A DNA stretch of 64,000 nucleotides from Amycolatopsis thailandensis (GCF_002234405.1 NZ_NMQT01000092.1:1-64000); one strand, 5' to 3'; positions 7,653-16,229 are shown, counted from the stretch's first letter. Notes: generated by a model from the letters alone, not told the origin. Made by a program: numbers and translations.

Positions 7653-9023
7653 GTGACCCAAGCACCCAAGACACAGCGGCAGTCGCTCATGGGCTGGGCA
7701 AGGACGTCGCCGAGCATCGCGGACGTCCTGAGCACCCCCGACGTGGAGGCCATCGCCAAGGCGGTGACCCAGGCCGGGGAACGCGGGGTCATCGCGCGTG
7801 GTCTCGGCCGGTCCTACGGCGACCCGGCGCAGAACGCGGGCGGCCTGGTCGTCGACATGACCGCGCTGGACCGCATCCACTCGATCGACCCGGACTCCGG
7901 CATCGTCGACCTCGACGCCGGGGTCAGCCTCGACAAGCTGATGCGCGAGGGCCTGCCGTACGGCCTGTGGGTCCCGGTGCTGCCGGGCACCCGCCAGGTG
8001 ACCATCGGCGGCGCGATCGCCAACGACATCCACGGCAAGAACCACCACTCGGCAGGCAGCTTCGGCAACCACGTGGTGTCGCTGGACCTGGTCACCGCCG
8101 ACGGGCAGGTGCGCACGATCACGCCGGACGGCCCCGACGCGGAGCTGTTCTGGGCGACCGTGGCGGGCATCGGCCTGACCGGCATCATCGTCCGGGCCAA
8201 GATCCGGATGACCAAGACGGAGACGGCCTACTTCAAGGCCGACATCCAGCGCACGGCGAACCTCGACGAGACGTTGGCGCTGGTCACCGACGGTTCCGAG
8301 GACAACTACACGTACTCGTCCGGCTGGTTCGACTCGATCTCCAGGGGTGCGAAGCTCGGCCGCGCGGCCTTCCAGCGCGGCTCGCTCGCCAAGCTGGACG
8401 AACTGCCGCCCAAGCTGCGGGCCGACCCGCTCAAGTTCAACCCGGGCACGCTGGCGACCCTGCCGGACGTGTTCCCGAACGGGCTGGCGAACAAGCTGTC
8501 GTTCTCCGCGATCGGCGAGCTGTACTACCGCAAGACCGCGAAGAACGCGCGCGATCAGATCCAAAGCCTGACCGCCTTCTACCACCCGCTCGACCTGTTC
8601 GGCGAGTGGAACCGCGCCTACGGCTCCAAGGGTTTCCTCCAGTACCAGTTCAGCACGCCGCTGAACGCGCACGAACCGCTGCGCCGGATCATCCAGAAGG
8701 TCGCGGACTCCGGGCACGTGTCGTTCCTCAACGTGTTCAAGCAGATGGGCGAGGGCAACCCGGCGCCGCTGTCGTTCCCGCACCCCGGCTGGATGGTCTG
8801 CCTCGACTTCCCGATCAAGGACGGGCTGAGCCGGTTCTGCCAGGAGCTCGACGAAGACGTGCTCGCGCTCGGCGGCCGTCTGTACACGGCGAAGGACTCG
8901 CGCACCTCCGCGGAGAACTTCGCGAAGATGTACCCGCGTCTCGAGGAATGGCGCAAGGTCCGCGCTTCCGTTGACCCCGAAGGCGTTTTCGCCTCTGACA
9001 TGTCCCGAAGGTTGGAACTGTGA
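7653..9023 (+). CDS. dprE1: Decaprenylphosphoryl-ribose 2'-oxidase DprE1
   Basis: FAD enzyme that oxidises decaprenylphosphoryl-ribose to the 2'-keto form, the first half of the epimerisation that makes the arabinose donor for cell-wall arabinan. The 456-residue protein has the FAD-binding domain with R-G-L-G-R-S-Y-G-D and G-T-R-Q-V-T-I-G-G-A. The C-terminal substrate domain contains W-M-V-C-L-D-F-P. Its C383 matches the Cys387 that benzothiazinones bind in M. tuberculosis, so the organism should carry the sensitive form. The GTG at 7653 was chosen over one nine codons upstream because TACCCT lies 7 nt before it (leaderless) and the family begins near here. The end overlaps dprE2 by 4 nt. Confidence 0.93.
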   Translation: MTQAPKTQRQSLMGWARTSPSIADVLSTPDVEAIAKAVTQAGERGVIARGLGRSYGDPAQNAGGLVVDMTALDRIHSIDPDSGIVDLDAGVSLDKLMREGLPYGLWVPVLPGTRQVTIGGAIANDIHGKNHHSAGSFGNHVVSLDLVTADGQVRTITPDGPDAELFWATVAGIGLTGIIVRAKIRMTKTETAYFKADIQRTANLDETLALVTDGSEDNYTYSSGWFDSISRGAKLGRAAFQRGSLAKLDELPPKLRADPLKFNPGTLATLPDVFPNGLANKLSFSAIGELYYRKTAKNARDQIQSLTAFYHPLDLFGEWNRAYGSKGFLQYQFSTPLNAHEPLRRIIQKVADSGHVSFLNVFKQMGEGNPAPLSFPHPGWMVCLDFPIKDGLSRFCQELDEDVLALGGRLYTAKDSRTSAENFAKMYPRLEEWRKVRASVDPEGVFASDMSRRLEL

Positions 9024-9775
9024 TCGACGCTGTGGGCAACCCCCAGTCCCTGCTGCTGCTCGGCGGCACCTCCGACATCGCGCTCGCGATCGCGGAGAAG
9101 TACCTGGCCGAGCGCCCCCTCCGGGTCGTGCTGGCCGGACGACAGTCCTCCCGGCTCGACGCGGCCGCGCAGCGTCTGAAGGACAAGGGCGCCGAAGTGT
9201 CCACCGTGGACTTCGACGCCAAGGCCCTGGACTCGCACCCCGCCGTGCTGGACAAGGCGTTCGAGGGCGGCGACATCGACGTCACCGTCGTCGCGTTCGG
9301 CCTGCTCGGCGACCAGGAAGAGCTGTGGCAGGACCACGCGAAGGCCGTCGAGGCGGCGACCGTGAACTACACGGCCGCGGTTTCGGTGGGTGTCGCGCTG
9401 GCGGACAAGCTGAAGAAGCAGGGCCACGGCAAGGTCATCGCGCTGTCGTCGGTCGCCGGTGAGCGGGTCCGCCGGTCGAACTTCGTCTACGGCTCCTCCA
9501 AGGCCGGTTTCGACGGCTTCTACCTGGGCCTCGGCGAGGCGCTGGCGGAGTTCGGCGTGCAGATCACCGTCGTCCGCTCGGGCCAGGTCCGGACCAAGAT
9601 GACCGAAGGCATGAAGGACGCCCCGCTGACGGTCGACGCCGAGCAGGTCGCCGAGACCTCGGTCGCCGCCTCGCGGGCCGGCAAGGAACTGGTGTGGTCG
9701 CCCGCGCCGTTCCGCCTGGTCATGTCCGCCCTGCGGCACATCCCCCGGCCGATCTTCCGGAAACTCCCGATCTAG
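9020..9775 (+). CDS. dprE2: Decaprenylphospho-2-keto-ribose reductase DprE2
   Basis: A 251-residue short-chain dehydrogenase that reduces the keto product of DprE1 with NADH to give decaprenylphosphoryl-arabinose. The nucleotide-binding loop reads L-L-G-G-T-S-D-I-A, and the catalytic set is Ser in A-L-S-S-V-A-G with Y-G-S-S-K. The C-terminal segment with R-H-I-P-R-P-I-F is typical of this subfamily. The GTG start overlaps the dprE1 stop in a GTGA junction, so the two are translated together in keeping with the DprE1/DprE2 complex. A hairpin follows the stop. Confidence 0.93.
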   Translation: MIDAVGNPQSLLLLGGTSDIALAIAEKYLAERPLRVVLAGRQSSRLDAAAQRLKDKGAEVSTVDFDAKALDSHPAVLDKAFEGGDIDVTVVAFGLLGDQEELWQDHAKAVEAATVNYTAAVSVGVALADKLKKQGHGKVIALSSVAGERVRRSNFVYGSSKAGFDGFYLGLGEALAEFGVQITVVRSGQVRTKMTEGMKDAPLTVDAEQVAETSVAASRAGKELVWSPAPFRLVMSALRHIPRPIFRKLPI

Positions 9776-9800
9776 GGAACGAGCTCACACCTCGATTCGT

Positions 9801-9837
9801 CTCACCCGGGCACGGAGAAAATCCGTCCCCGGGTTGA
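9801..9837. terminator. Hairpin after dprE2
   Basis: The arms CTCACCCGGGCACGGA and TCCGTCCCCGGGTTGAG pair almost fully around a GAAAA loop. It lies 25 nt after the dprE2 stop and just before the ribosome site of the YbaB-like gene, so it probably ends the dprE transcript. There is no U tract. Confidence 0.6.
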
Positions 9838-9846
9838 GAGGAATCG

Positions 9847-10338
9847 ATGGCTGACCAGGAAGCCAAGCTCGACGCGGCCATCCGGTCGTTTCAGGAGCAG
9901 GCCGCCAAAGCAGCGGAACTGAAGGACAAGATCGCCGGGCTGCGCGGATCCGCGCGCAACGCCGACGGCTCGGTGACGGTGACCGTCGCCCCGTCCGGCG
10001 CGCTGCTGGGACTCCAGCTGTCCCCCAAGGCGATGAACCGCACGCACACCGCGCTGCAGCAGGACATCCTGAACGCGATCAGGGAAGCGACGCAGCAGGC
10101 CGCGGCCGCGATGCAGCAGACCGTCCAGCCGATCCTCGGCGATCGCGCGGAGCAGTTCAAAGAGGCGTTCAACGCCCACGTCGAACCGCTCGGGCCGAGT
10201 ACTCCCCCGCCCGCGGAAACCCTCGCCGGACCCGCCGCGCCCGTTCAGCAGCAGCCTGTCCGCACCCAGCGTCCCTCGCGTCCGGCACCCAGCGACGACG
10301 AAGACTTCGGCGGCCCGATCCTGCGGAGGGACTCATGA
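9847..10338 (+). CDS. YbaB/EbfC-like protein of an ESX-type operon
   Basis: A 163-residue protein. Residues 1-105 match the YbaB/EbfC layout: a helical N-terminus, a short strand pair (S-V-T-V-T-V-A-P-S-G-A-L-L-G) and long helices rich in Gln and Ala. Residues 120-163 are a Pro-rich, disordered tail ending in acidic D-D-E-D-F. Classic YbaB proteins bind DNA as dimers. The divergent copies found in actinobacterial ESX operons have no proven DNA role. A GAGAGGA ribosome site precedes the ATG. The stop overlaps the next start (ATGA), so it is translationally coupled to the WXG-like protein. Confidence 0.75.
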   Translation: MADQEAKLDAAIRSFQEQAAKAAELKDKIAGLRGSARNADGSVTVTVAPSGALLGLQLSPKAMNRTHTALQQDILNAIREATQQAAAAMQQTVQPILGDRAEQFKEAFNAHVEPLGPSTPPPAETLAGPAAPVQQQPVRTQRPSRPAPSDDEDFGGPILRRDS

Positions 10339-11825
10339 CCGGCTTCGGCGTCCAGACGGAAGCGCTCACCGCGCACTCCACGGGGTCCAAAGAGGCCTCG
10401 GGGAACTTCGGCAGCCTCGCAAGCCTGCTGGAGCAGGCCAGGGTCTCCGACGACTGCTTCGGCCCGCTCGGCGAGCTGATGGCGTTCAAGTACTTCGAGA
10501 GTCTCCAGGAATGTCAGGACCTCGCCGAGCAGGCGAAGTCCTTCATGGACCAGATCGCCGACAAGACCACCACCGCGGCGAAGACCTACCTCGAGCACAA
10601 CCAGGGCACCGCCGAGGTCATCACCGGGCTCGGCGCCGGGCTGGACGACGGCGGCAGCGGCCCCGGCAGCCTGAGCGACCTCAACAGCGCGGGCGACTCG
10701 GGCCGTAAAGGCTTCTGGGAGCAGAACGGCGGCTACGGCAGCTCGTGGGTCAGCACGTCCTCGGACGTCGCCAGGGCGAGCAGCCCGCCGGACGTCGCGA
10801 TCGCGGCCGTGCACGCGCGGATGGAACAGCTCCAGCTCGTGATGAGCCCTGGACAGTCCTTTTTGGACAACGGGCTCGGCTTCCTGATCGGGATCGTGAT
10901 CAGTCCGCTGGTCGAGCTGGTGCTGGAGCCCGCGATCGGCGACCCCGAGCAGATGCGCAGCACCGCCAAGGGCTGGGAGCAGACGGCCAAGTGGCTCGAC
11001 GGCGTCGCCGAGCACGAGCAGAAGCGCGCCGACGGCACCAAGGAGGCCTGGAAGGGCCAAGCGGGCGACGCGTTCCGCGGCCAGATGACCGAATTCTCGG
11101 GCGGCGCCAAGGCGTTCGCGAACGACGTCCGCGGATTGCAGCAGATCCTGGAGATCGCCGCCGACCTGTTCGACGCGTTCGTCGAGATCGTCATCGACAT
11201 CATCCAGGAACTGGTGATGGGCCTGATCATCGAGTGGCTGGCCGCGCTGGCCGCCTCGTGGATCACGGCGGGCGCCTCGGTCGGCGCGGCGGGCGCGGCC
11301 ACGGCCGGCCAGGTCGCGGTGACCGGCGGACGGCTCGGGATGAAGGTCAAGCAGCTGCTCGGCAAGCTCAAGCCGTTGATCGAGAAGCTCGAAGACATCC
11401 TGAAGATGCTCCGCAACGGGCCGCTCAAGAAGGTCGTCGAGCGCGCCGAGGGCCTGCGTGACGGCAACTGGCTGCAGAAGCGGCTGGCCGACCAGATCGA
11501 CAAGAACCCCCTCGCGAAGATCGTCACGAAGGCCAACCCGACGACGGGGGCCTCGAAGACGGCCAACAAGTTCGCGGACCGGTTCGGCGTCGGCGGCGAG
11601 GGCTCGGACGCGCTCACCACGAACCTCACCGAGGCCGGGCTCCGGGCGATGGGCATGAGCGGGACGACCAGTGTCGGAAAGGCCGCTTTCCGCGGCAGTG
11701 CCGGTAACCTGACGGAGCTGGGCGTCGAGCAAGGCGTCAAGGCCGGCTACAACGAGTCGCAGGATTCGTCGTCCGAGGAAGAGCGCCGCGCGGCGACCGA
11801 CAGAGGGTTCACGATCGAAGAATGA
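10335..11825 (+). CDS. Large WXG-like protein with hydrophobic middle
   Basis: A 496-residue protein with two helical ESX-like segments. Residues 1-100 resemble the N-terminal helical region of ESX-secreted proteins. Residues about 195-275 form a second bundle with W239-K-G, the WXG turn. A strongly hydrophobic, helix-rich stretch follows at about 275-340 and includes a Gly/Ala-rich segment near 308-335. A Lys-rich C-terminal region completes it. This is the layout of long WXG100 or LXG-like proteins that carry a pore-like or toxin domain, but no toxin fold is recognised. It is coupled by ATGA overlaps to the genes on both sides. Secretion by an ESX system is an inference from the WXG turn and context. 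Confidence 0.7.
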   Translation: MTGFGVQTEALTAHSTGSKEASGNFGSLASLLEQARVSDDCFGPLGELMAFKYFESLQECQDLAEQAKSFMDQIADKTTTAAKTYLEHNQGTAEVITGLGAGLDDGGSGPGSLSDLNSAGDSGRKGFWEQNGGYGSSWVSTSSDVARASSPPDVAIAAVHARMEQLQLVMSPGQSFLDNGLGFLIGIVISPLVELVLEPAIGDPEQMRSTAKGWEQTAKWLDGVAEHEQKRADGTKEAWKGQAGDAFRGQMTEFSGGAKAFANDVRGLQQILEIAADLFDAFVEIVIDIIQELVMGLIIEWLAALAASWITAGASVGAAGAATAGQVAVTGGRLGMKVKQLLGKLKPLIEKLEDILKMLRNGPLKKVVERAEGLRDGNWLQKRLADQIDKNPLAKIVTKANPTTGASKTANKFADRFGVGGEGSDALTTNLTEAGLRAMGMSGTTSVGKAAFRGSAGNLTELGVEQGVKAGYNESQDSSSEEERRAATDRGFTIEE

Positions 11826-12511
11826 ATCTCGGCTACCCGCTCGGGGCGGCGTCGCAGGCCCTGCCTTCGCTGGACCCGGGCGAACGGTTGCTGTGGGCCG
11901 CGTACGGCCGCACGCTGAACTACGACGTACGCGGCCTCGATCCCTGGGGTGTCCCGAAGAAGAGCGTGCTCGGGAAGTTCGGCTCGGGCGCGGCGAACTT
12001 CGCCGGTGACATGGTCAGCGCCGCGCTGGGCGGTGGCGATGACGGCGGCGCGTCGAATCCGCCGTCGCCGCAGGTCATCGTCCTCGGTGAGCAGGGCGGC
12101 ATCGCGCACGCGGCGGTGCGGGAGCTGTCCACCAGCGGTTCGCTTTCGCGGCTGTGGGCGTTGACCAGCACGCGGCTGCTCGTGCTGGAGCGGGTCGTCC
12201 CGCCGCCGGAAACGCCCTCGAAGAAGTCGTTCATGTCGAAGGCGATCGGGTTCGGCAAGGACATCGCCGCGATCATGACCACGAAGACCTACGGCGAGAA
12301 CGCCGCGGGCGTCCCGATCGCGCGGCACGAGATGGTGCCGCGCGCCGGGATCCCGCGCGATCGGATCGCCGGTTTCGCGGTCGCCGAACACGGCAAGAAG
12401 AAGCGTCCGTGTCTGCGCGCGTCCTTTGTGGACGGATCCGGGATGGATTTCTTGTTCGACTGCGACGATCCCCGGCAGTTCGCTTGGCTCTATTCGGTGA
12501 CGGTGAACTGA
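11822..12511 (+). CDS. Hypothetical protein of the ESX-type operon
   Basis: A 229-residue protein of unknown function. Residues 15-30 contain L-D-P-G-E-R-L-L-W-A and the C-terminal half has strands such as L-W-A-L-T-S-T-R-L-L-V-L-E and R-I-A-G-F-A-V-A-E, which resemble a pleckstrin-homology-like or GRAM-like beta barrel. A Gly-rich loop with a possible amphipathic segment lies between (residues 50-75). There is no signal peptide. The next gene opens with a matching phrase (L-A-P-G-E-R-L-I-I), so the two may be distant relatives that form a pair. Both ends overlap neighbours (ATGA and a 1-nt overlap). Confidence 0.6.
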   Translation: MNLGYPLGAASQALPSLDPGERLLWAAYGRTLNYDVRGLDPWGVPKKSVLGKFGSGAANFAGDMVSAALGGGDDGGASNPPSPQVIVLGEQGGIAHAAVRELSTSGSLSRLWALTSTRLLVLERVVPPPETPSKKSFMSKAIGFGKDIAAIMTTKTYGENAAGVPIARHEMVPRAGIPRDRIAGFAVAEHGKKKRPCLRASFVDGSGMDFLFDCDDPRQFAWLYSVTVN

Positions 12512-13104
12512 TGGAGAACACCCTTCCGATCGCGAAGTCCGTCGACGAGATCGTCGAACGGGAACTGCACCAGTTCTGGCTCGCGCCCGGCGAACGCCTG
12601 ATCATCGGCTGCCCGCCCGCGCACGGCTACGTGGGCCTCCTGCTGGACGGAAAGCTCACGCTGCCCTACGAGCCGTCACGGGAAACCCCTGCGGTGACAG
12701 GGAAAACGCGGTGGCCGCTGCCCGCGCCGGACGTCCTCGAAGGCGACTGGACCGACGACCCGACGATCGCCTACTGGGTCGTCGCGCGTTCGACGGAGCA
12801 GACAGCCGCGCGGCTCGCGGACCACCTCGCCGGGGGCAAGGGTGAGGCGCGGCTGACGCTGTCCGACCGGCGGCTGGCCGTCGTGTACCCGGCGAAGCTG
12901 CTGGAGGGCGAGGATCCGGCCCAGCCTTTTCGGACCTTCGAAGAGATGCCGTCGGGGGTCGTGCGTTCGGTGACCGCGCTGTACCTGGGTCGGAGTTTCC
13001 CGCCGCGGCCGGTGCTCCAGTTCGTCTTCGCCGACGGGTCCGTGGTCTACCAGCGGGACCTGCTGGCGGTCACGCGAGCCGACCGCGCCCACTCACGCCG
13101 CTGA
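12511..13104 (+). CDS. Hypothetical protein, last gene of the ESX-type operon
   Basis: A 197-residue protein that begins M-E-N-T-L-P. The ATG shares one base with the stop of the gene before, which fixes the start although the frame is open much further upstream. Strand-rich stretches such as E-A-R-L-T-L-S-D-R-R-L-A-V-V and V-L-Q-F-V-F-A-D-G-S-V-V fit a PH-like or lipid-binding barrel, as in its upstream neighbour. It has no signal peptide or membrane segment. It probably works with the other three coupled genes. A long family B palindrome starts 3 nt after the stop. Confidence 0.6.
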   Translation: MENTLPIAKSVDEIVERELHQFWLAPGERLIIGCPPAHGYVGLLLDGKLTLPYEPSRETPAVTGKTRWPLPAPDVLEGDWTDDPTIAYWVVARSTEQTAARLADHLAGGKGEARLTLSDRRLAVVYPAKLLEGEDPAQPFRTFEEMPSGVVRSVTALYLGRSFPPRPVLQFVFADGSVVYQRDLLAVTRADRAHSRR

Positions 13105-13106
13105 CC

Positions 13107-13177
13107 TCACGCATTTAGTCCTCTGAATGCGGTAGTTCGCGAACCCAACTACCGCATTCAGAGGACTAAATGCGTAA
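13107..13177. repeat. Long palindrome, family B (TTTAGTCCTCTGAATGCGG)
   Basis: A 29-bp perfect stem (13109-13137 with 13147-13175) around a 9-nt loop. The arm includes TTTAGTCCTCTGAATGCGG. It sits between two convergent genes, starting 3 nt after one stop codon and ending 5 nt before the other, so it could terminate both. Further copies lie at 29961-30025 and 38665-38729. Confidence 0.9.
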
Positions 13178-13181
13178 GGGG

Positions 13182-14690
13182 CTAGCGGGCCGAGAGCAGG
13201 TAGAGGCTTTGGGTGCCCATCCACGGCGAGTGGATCGTCCAGGTCGCGAGGGCGTTCGCCGGCGGCGCCTTGCGGGTGGTGGCCAGCACCAGATCCGGGG
13301 TCGCGGGCGGGACGCTGTGGTCGAAGAACCGGAAGTTCGCCGCCAGCAGCGCCTTGCCGAGCTCGCTGCTGCGGTTCTTCGTCTCGGTGATCGCCGGGTC
13401 GACCGAGCCGCGGTCGGAGAACTGGTCGACGATGTCGCAGTCGCAGGAGTAGGCGAGCGCGCCGACCTCGCCCGCGCTCTCCACCTTGCGCCCCTTGGTC
13501 AGTTCGGCCAGTTGCGAGCCGATCCGGCGGTACTCGTCGGACGCCGCGTGGTTACTGGTGATGGGCGCGAACCGGCGCGGCAGCTCGGGAGTGGCGTAGG
13601 CGAAGGCACTTAAGAGCAGGAACGCGCCGGCGAGGATCCCCGCGCCGAGCCGAGCCCGGCCAGGGACGGCGCAAGCGGCCGCGGCGAGGAAGACCGTCGC
13701 GCCGACGATGCTCGGCGCGTAGTACCAGTGATACGGCGGGACGTTCAGCCAGCAGTAGGCCAGATAATGCGCCGCACCGGCGATCGCGAGGGTCGCGAAC
13801 GGCGCCAGGCGCTTCGCCCGCTCCGAACCGCGACGGTAGTGGAACGTCCACAGTAGACCGGCGAGCCCGCCGATCACGAGCGGCAGAAAGGAAAGTGTCG
13901 CCGCCAGTGGGAAGTTGCGCCAGTACAGCAGCGGGCCGTTGGTGAAGCTGAACGGTCCCCACGAGCGCTGCATGATCTTGATGACCAGGGTGTCCGGCAC
14001 CGCCGAACCCAGGGTCAGCCAGCTGAACCCGAACCACGGCAGCATCACCGCGAGCGCGGCGAACGTCATCCGCCAGATGCCCACCCAGAATTCGCGGCGC
14101 GCGAGGAACAGCACGAACGCGATCAGCAGCAGGTCGATCCGGATCAGCGCGATCAGGCCGATCACCGCGCCCGCGGCGGCGGGACGGCGTTCGTGCAGCA
14201 GCACCATCAGCCAGACGACGGCCGCCGCGCCGAGGGCGACTTCGAGGCCGACCGACGACAGCAGCAGCGGGTTCACCAGCAGCAGGCCCAGCGCCAGCGG
14301 GGCGAACCCGCCGGGGAGACCGGTCGCGGCGCCGATCCAGCGCAGTCCGAGGACGAGCGCCACCTGGCTCGCGACGAAGACGATCCCGGCGGCGAAAACG
14401 GCGTCCCGGACGATGAACGTGATCAGCGCCAGCACGAGGACGTTCAGCGGCGACGTCGCGGTGTTGGCGGTGCCGTCCTCGATCAGGCCCCAATGGCCGT
14501 GGAAGGCGAGGTTCTTCGCGTACGACAGCGTGATGTACGTGTCGTCGATCAAATGCCCGCTGACCAGCACGAACACCAGGGCCGAAGCGACCGCCGCCCC
14601 GGCGGGCAGCACCCAGGGGCGGGTCAGGACGGCGACTCCCGGCAGCGCACCGGAGGCCTGGGGCAGTTCAGCGGAGGCGCTTCGCATCAC
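13182..14690 (-). CDS. GT-C type membrane glycosyltransferase, AftB-like
   Basis: A 502-residue polytopic protein with about ten membrane segments and a soluble C-terminal domain (about residues 380-502). The first outer loop has H-L-I-D-D-T-Y-I-T-L, whose acidic pair matches the catalytic D-D position of GT-C enzymes such as arabinofuranosyltransferase AftB. In M. tuberculosis, aftB lies directly after ubiA in the glf-glfT2-PAP2-ubiA operon. Here this gene follows ubiA and one small gene on the same strand, which supports an AftB-like role in arabinan capping. Sequence likeness is limited, and a second protein at 26135-27745 has a closer AftB-type first loop. The assignment is therefore tentative. 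Confidence 0.6.
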   Translation of the reverse strand: MMRSASAELPQASGALPGVAVLTRPWVLPAGAAVASALVFVLVSGHLIDDTYITLSYAKNLAFHGHWGLIEDGTANTATSPLNVLVLALITFIVRDAVFAAGIVFVASQVALVLGLRWIGAATGLPGGFAPLALGLLLVNPLLLSSVGLEVALGAAAVVWLMVLLHERRPAAAGAVIGLIALIRIDLLLIAFVLFLARREFWVGIWRMTFAALAVMLPWFGFSWLTLGSAVPDTLVIKIMQRSWGPFSFTNGPLLYWRNFPLAATLSFLPLVIGGLAGLLWTFHYRRGSERAKRLAPFATLAIAGAAHYLAYCWLNVPPYHWYYAPSIVGATVFLAAAACAVPGRARLGAGILAGAFLLLSAFAYATPELPRRFAPITSNHAASDEYRRIGSQLAELTKGRKVESAGEVGALAYSCDCDIVDQFSDRGSVDPAITETKNRSSELGKALLAANFRFFDHSVPPATPDLVLATTRKAPPANALATWTIHSPWMGTQSLYLLSAR

Positions 14691-14773
14691 GAGTACGGTA
14701 CACGCTGCCGTGATGATTCCGTTATCTACCCTCCGTGGGACTCGTCACCTGCGACGGTCCCACGGACGGATGA

Positions 14774-15172
14774 TCATCGGTTCCCGTCGTGACGCCAGCC
14801 GCGGTCACCAGGGCCGCCATGGAAGTCACGGTGTGCGCCGGGACCGTCCTGACCACGGTGTTCACGGGAGAAACCGGGCCGGTCGCCGTCACGGGAAGCC
14901 AGGCCGACGGCGGTGCCGATGACGCCGCCGCCGAGGATGAAGCCGAGGAGGCCGACCGCGGCCAGTTGTGTCGCGCGGTGCCCGGCGAAGCGACGGAAAC
15001 CGCCCTTCTTCGGCGGAGCCTGCTGCGCGGGCACCCACCCGGGCGGCGGCCCGGCGGGCGCGGCGGAGGTTTCGGCAGGACGCTCGTCGGGTTTCTTCGC
15101 GGTCTCGTCACCGACGGCGGGCTGCTCGACCGTCTTGTCCTCGTCTTCGGACGGCCGCTGCGGGTCGCTCAT
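14774..15172 (-). CDS. Small single-pass membrane protein, His/Gly-rich tail
   Basis: A 132-residue protein. Residues 1-60 are charged and Pro-rich and should be cytosolic. Residues about 68-92 form one membrane helix (A-V-G-L-L-G-F-I-L-G-G-G-V-I-G). The outer tail of about 40 residues is rich in Gly, His, Asp and Arg and could bind metal. A TAGGAG ribosome site precedes the ATG. It lies between ubiA and the GT-C protein on the same strand. It is separated from ubiA by a 97-nt gap containing a hairpin and may have its own promoter. No family is recognised. Confidence 0.7.
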   Translation of the reverse strand: MSDPQRPSEDEDKTVEQPAVGDETAKKPDERPAETSAAPAGPPPGWVPAQQAPPKKGGFRRFAGHRATQLAAVGLLGFILGGGVIGTAVGLASRDGDRPGFSREHRGQDGPGAHRDFHGGPGDRGWRHDGNR

Positions 15173-15190
15173 CTTTCGCTCCTAGGTCGA

Positions 15191-15217
15191 TGGGAGCAGG
15201 TGTCCTACCCGCTCCCA
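15191..15217. terminator. Hairpin between ubiA and the small membrane gene
   Basis: TGGGAGCAGGT and ACCCGCTCCCA pair around a 5-nt loop with one mismatch. It lies 52 nt after the ubiA stop and upstream of the next minus-strand gene. It may be a weak terminator or an operator for the small membrane protein gene. Confidence 0.45.
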
Positions 15218-15269
15218 CCACCGAGGATGCGTGCGCAACCTGTGGATGCGCTGTGTCCGAGCTGTCGAA

Positions 15270-16229
15270 TCAGAGGTAGAACGACAGGAACAGCGTGACG
15301 ACCCAGCTCGCGCCGAGCACCTGGAGCACGCGGTCCTTGAGCGCGATCTCCTCGGGCTCGCCCGCGTTGCCGCCGTCGACGTCGACGGCGTAGCGCAGGA
15401 CCGCGACCACGAACGGGACCATCGAGACGACCGCCCAGACCGAGTCGTGCTCGACCTGGCGGATCTCGAACGCCCACAGGCAGTACGACATGATCAGGAT
15501 CGCCGCGGACGTCGCCCAGACGAACCGCAGGTAGCTCGCCGAGTACTTCTTGAGCGAAGACCGGATCTTCGCCCCGGTGCGCTCGAAGAGCATGATCTCG
15601 GCGTAGCGCTTGCCCGCCACCATGAACAGCGAGCCGAACGCGGTGACCAGCAGGAACCACTGCGACATCGCGATACCGGCGGCCACACCACCGGCGATCG
15701 ACCGCATCAGGAAGCCCGAGCCGACGATGGCCAGATCGACCACCGGCTGGTGCTTGAGCCCGAAGCAGTAGCCGAGCTGGACGGCTTCGTAGACCGCCAG
15801 CACGACCGCGAGCTGCCAGCTGGCGAAGAACGAGATGCCGAGGCCGAGGGCGAAGAACACGACCGCCGAGACGTAGGCCACCGGGACCGGCACGATCCCG
15901 GCCGCGATCGGCCGGTTCCGCTTGGTCGGGTGCGCCTTGTCGGCCTCGACGTCGACGGCGTCGTTGATGAGATAGACCGAGGAGGCCACCAGCGAGAACG
16001 CCGCGAAGGCGATCAGCGCGGCGATCAGCAGGCCGGTCCGGTCCGTCGACTTCGAAAAGGCGAAGAACGGCGCGGCGAACACCAGCACGTTCTTCACCCA
16101 TTGACGCGGCCGTGCCGTCTTGATGATGCCGCCGACGAGACCGCCGGCGATCTTCTTCGGTTCGGCGGCCTCGGCCACGGGTTCTACGTCGTCAGGCTTG
16201 GAATCGGCCTTCTCGGTCGTTTCACTCAT
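15270..16229 (-). CDS. ubiA: Decaprenyl-phosphate phosphoribosyltransferase (UbiA family)
   Basis: A 319-residue UbiA-family enzyme with about nine membrane helices after a charged 35-residue tail. It transfers 5-phosphoribose from PRPP to decaprenyl phosphate, the precursor used by DprE1/DprE2 to make the arabinose donor. The first Asp-rich motif is N-D-A-V-D-V-E-A-D and the second region reads K-H-Q-P-V-V-D. The W-V-K-N-V-L-V-F-A-A-P lead-in is typical of the phosphoribosyltransferase branch (M. tuberculosis Rv3806c). The start overlaps the PAP2 stop by 4 nt, so they are coupled. In mycobacteria this gene is the target of some ethambutol-resistance changes. Confidence 0.92.
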   Translation of the reverse strand: MSETTEKADSKPDDVEPVAEAAEPKKIAGGLVGGIIKTARPRQWVKNVLVFAAPFFAFSKSTDRTGLLIAALIAFAAFSLVASSVYLINDAVDVEADKAHPTKRNRPIAAGIVPVPVAYVSAVVFFALGLGISFFASWQLAVVLAVYEAVQLGYCFGLKHQPVVDLAIVGSGFLMRSIAGGVAAGIAMSQWFLLVTAFGSLFMVAGKRYAEIMLFERTGAKIRSSLKKYSASYLRFVWATSAAILIMSYCLWAFEIRQVEHDSVWAVVSMVPFVVAVLRYAVDVDGGNAGEPEEIALKDRVLQVLGASWVVTLFLSFYL

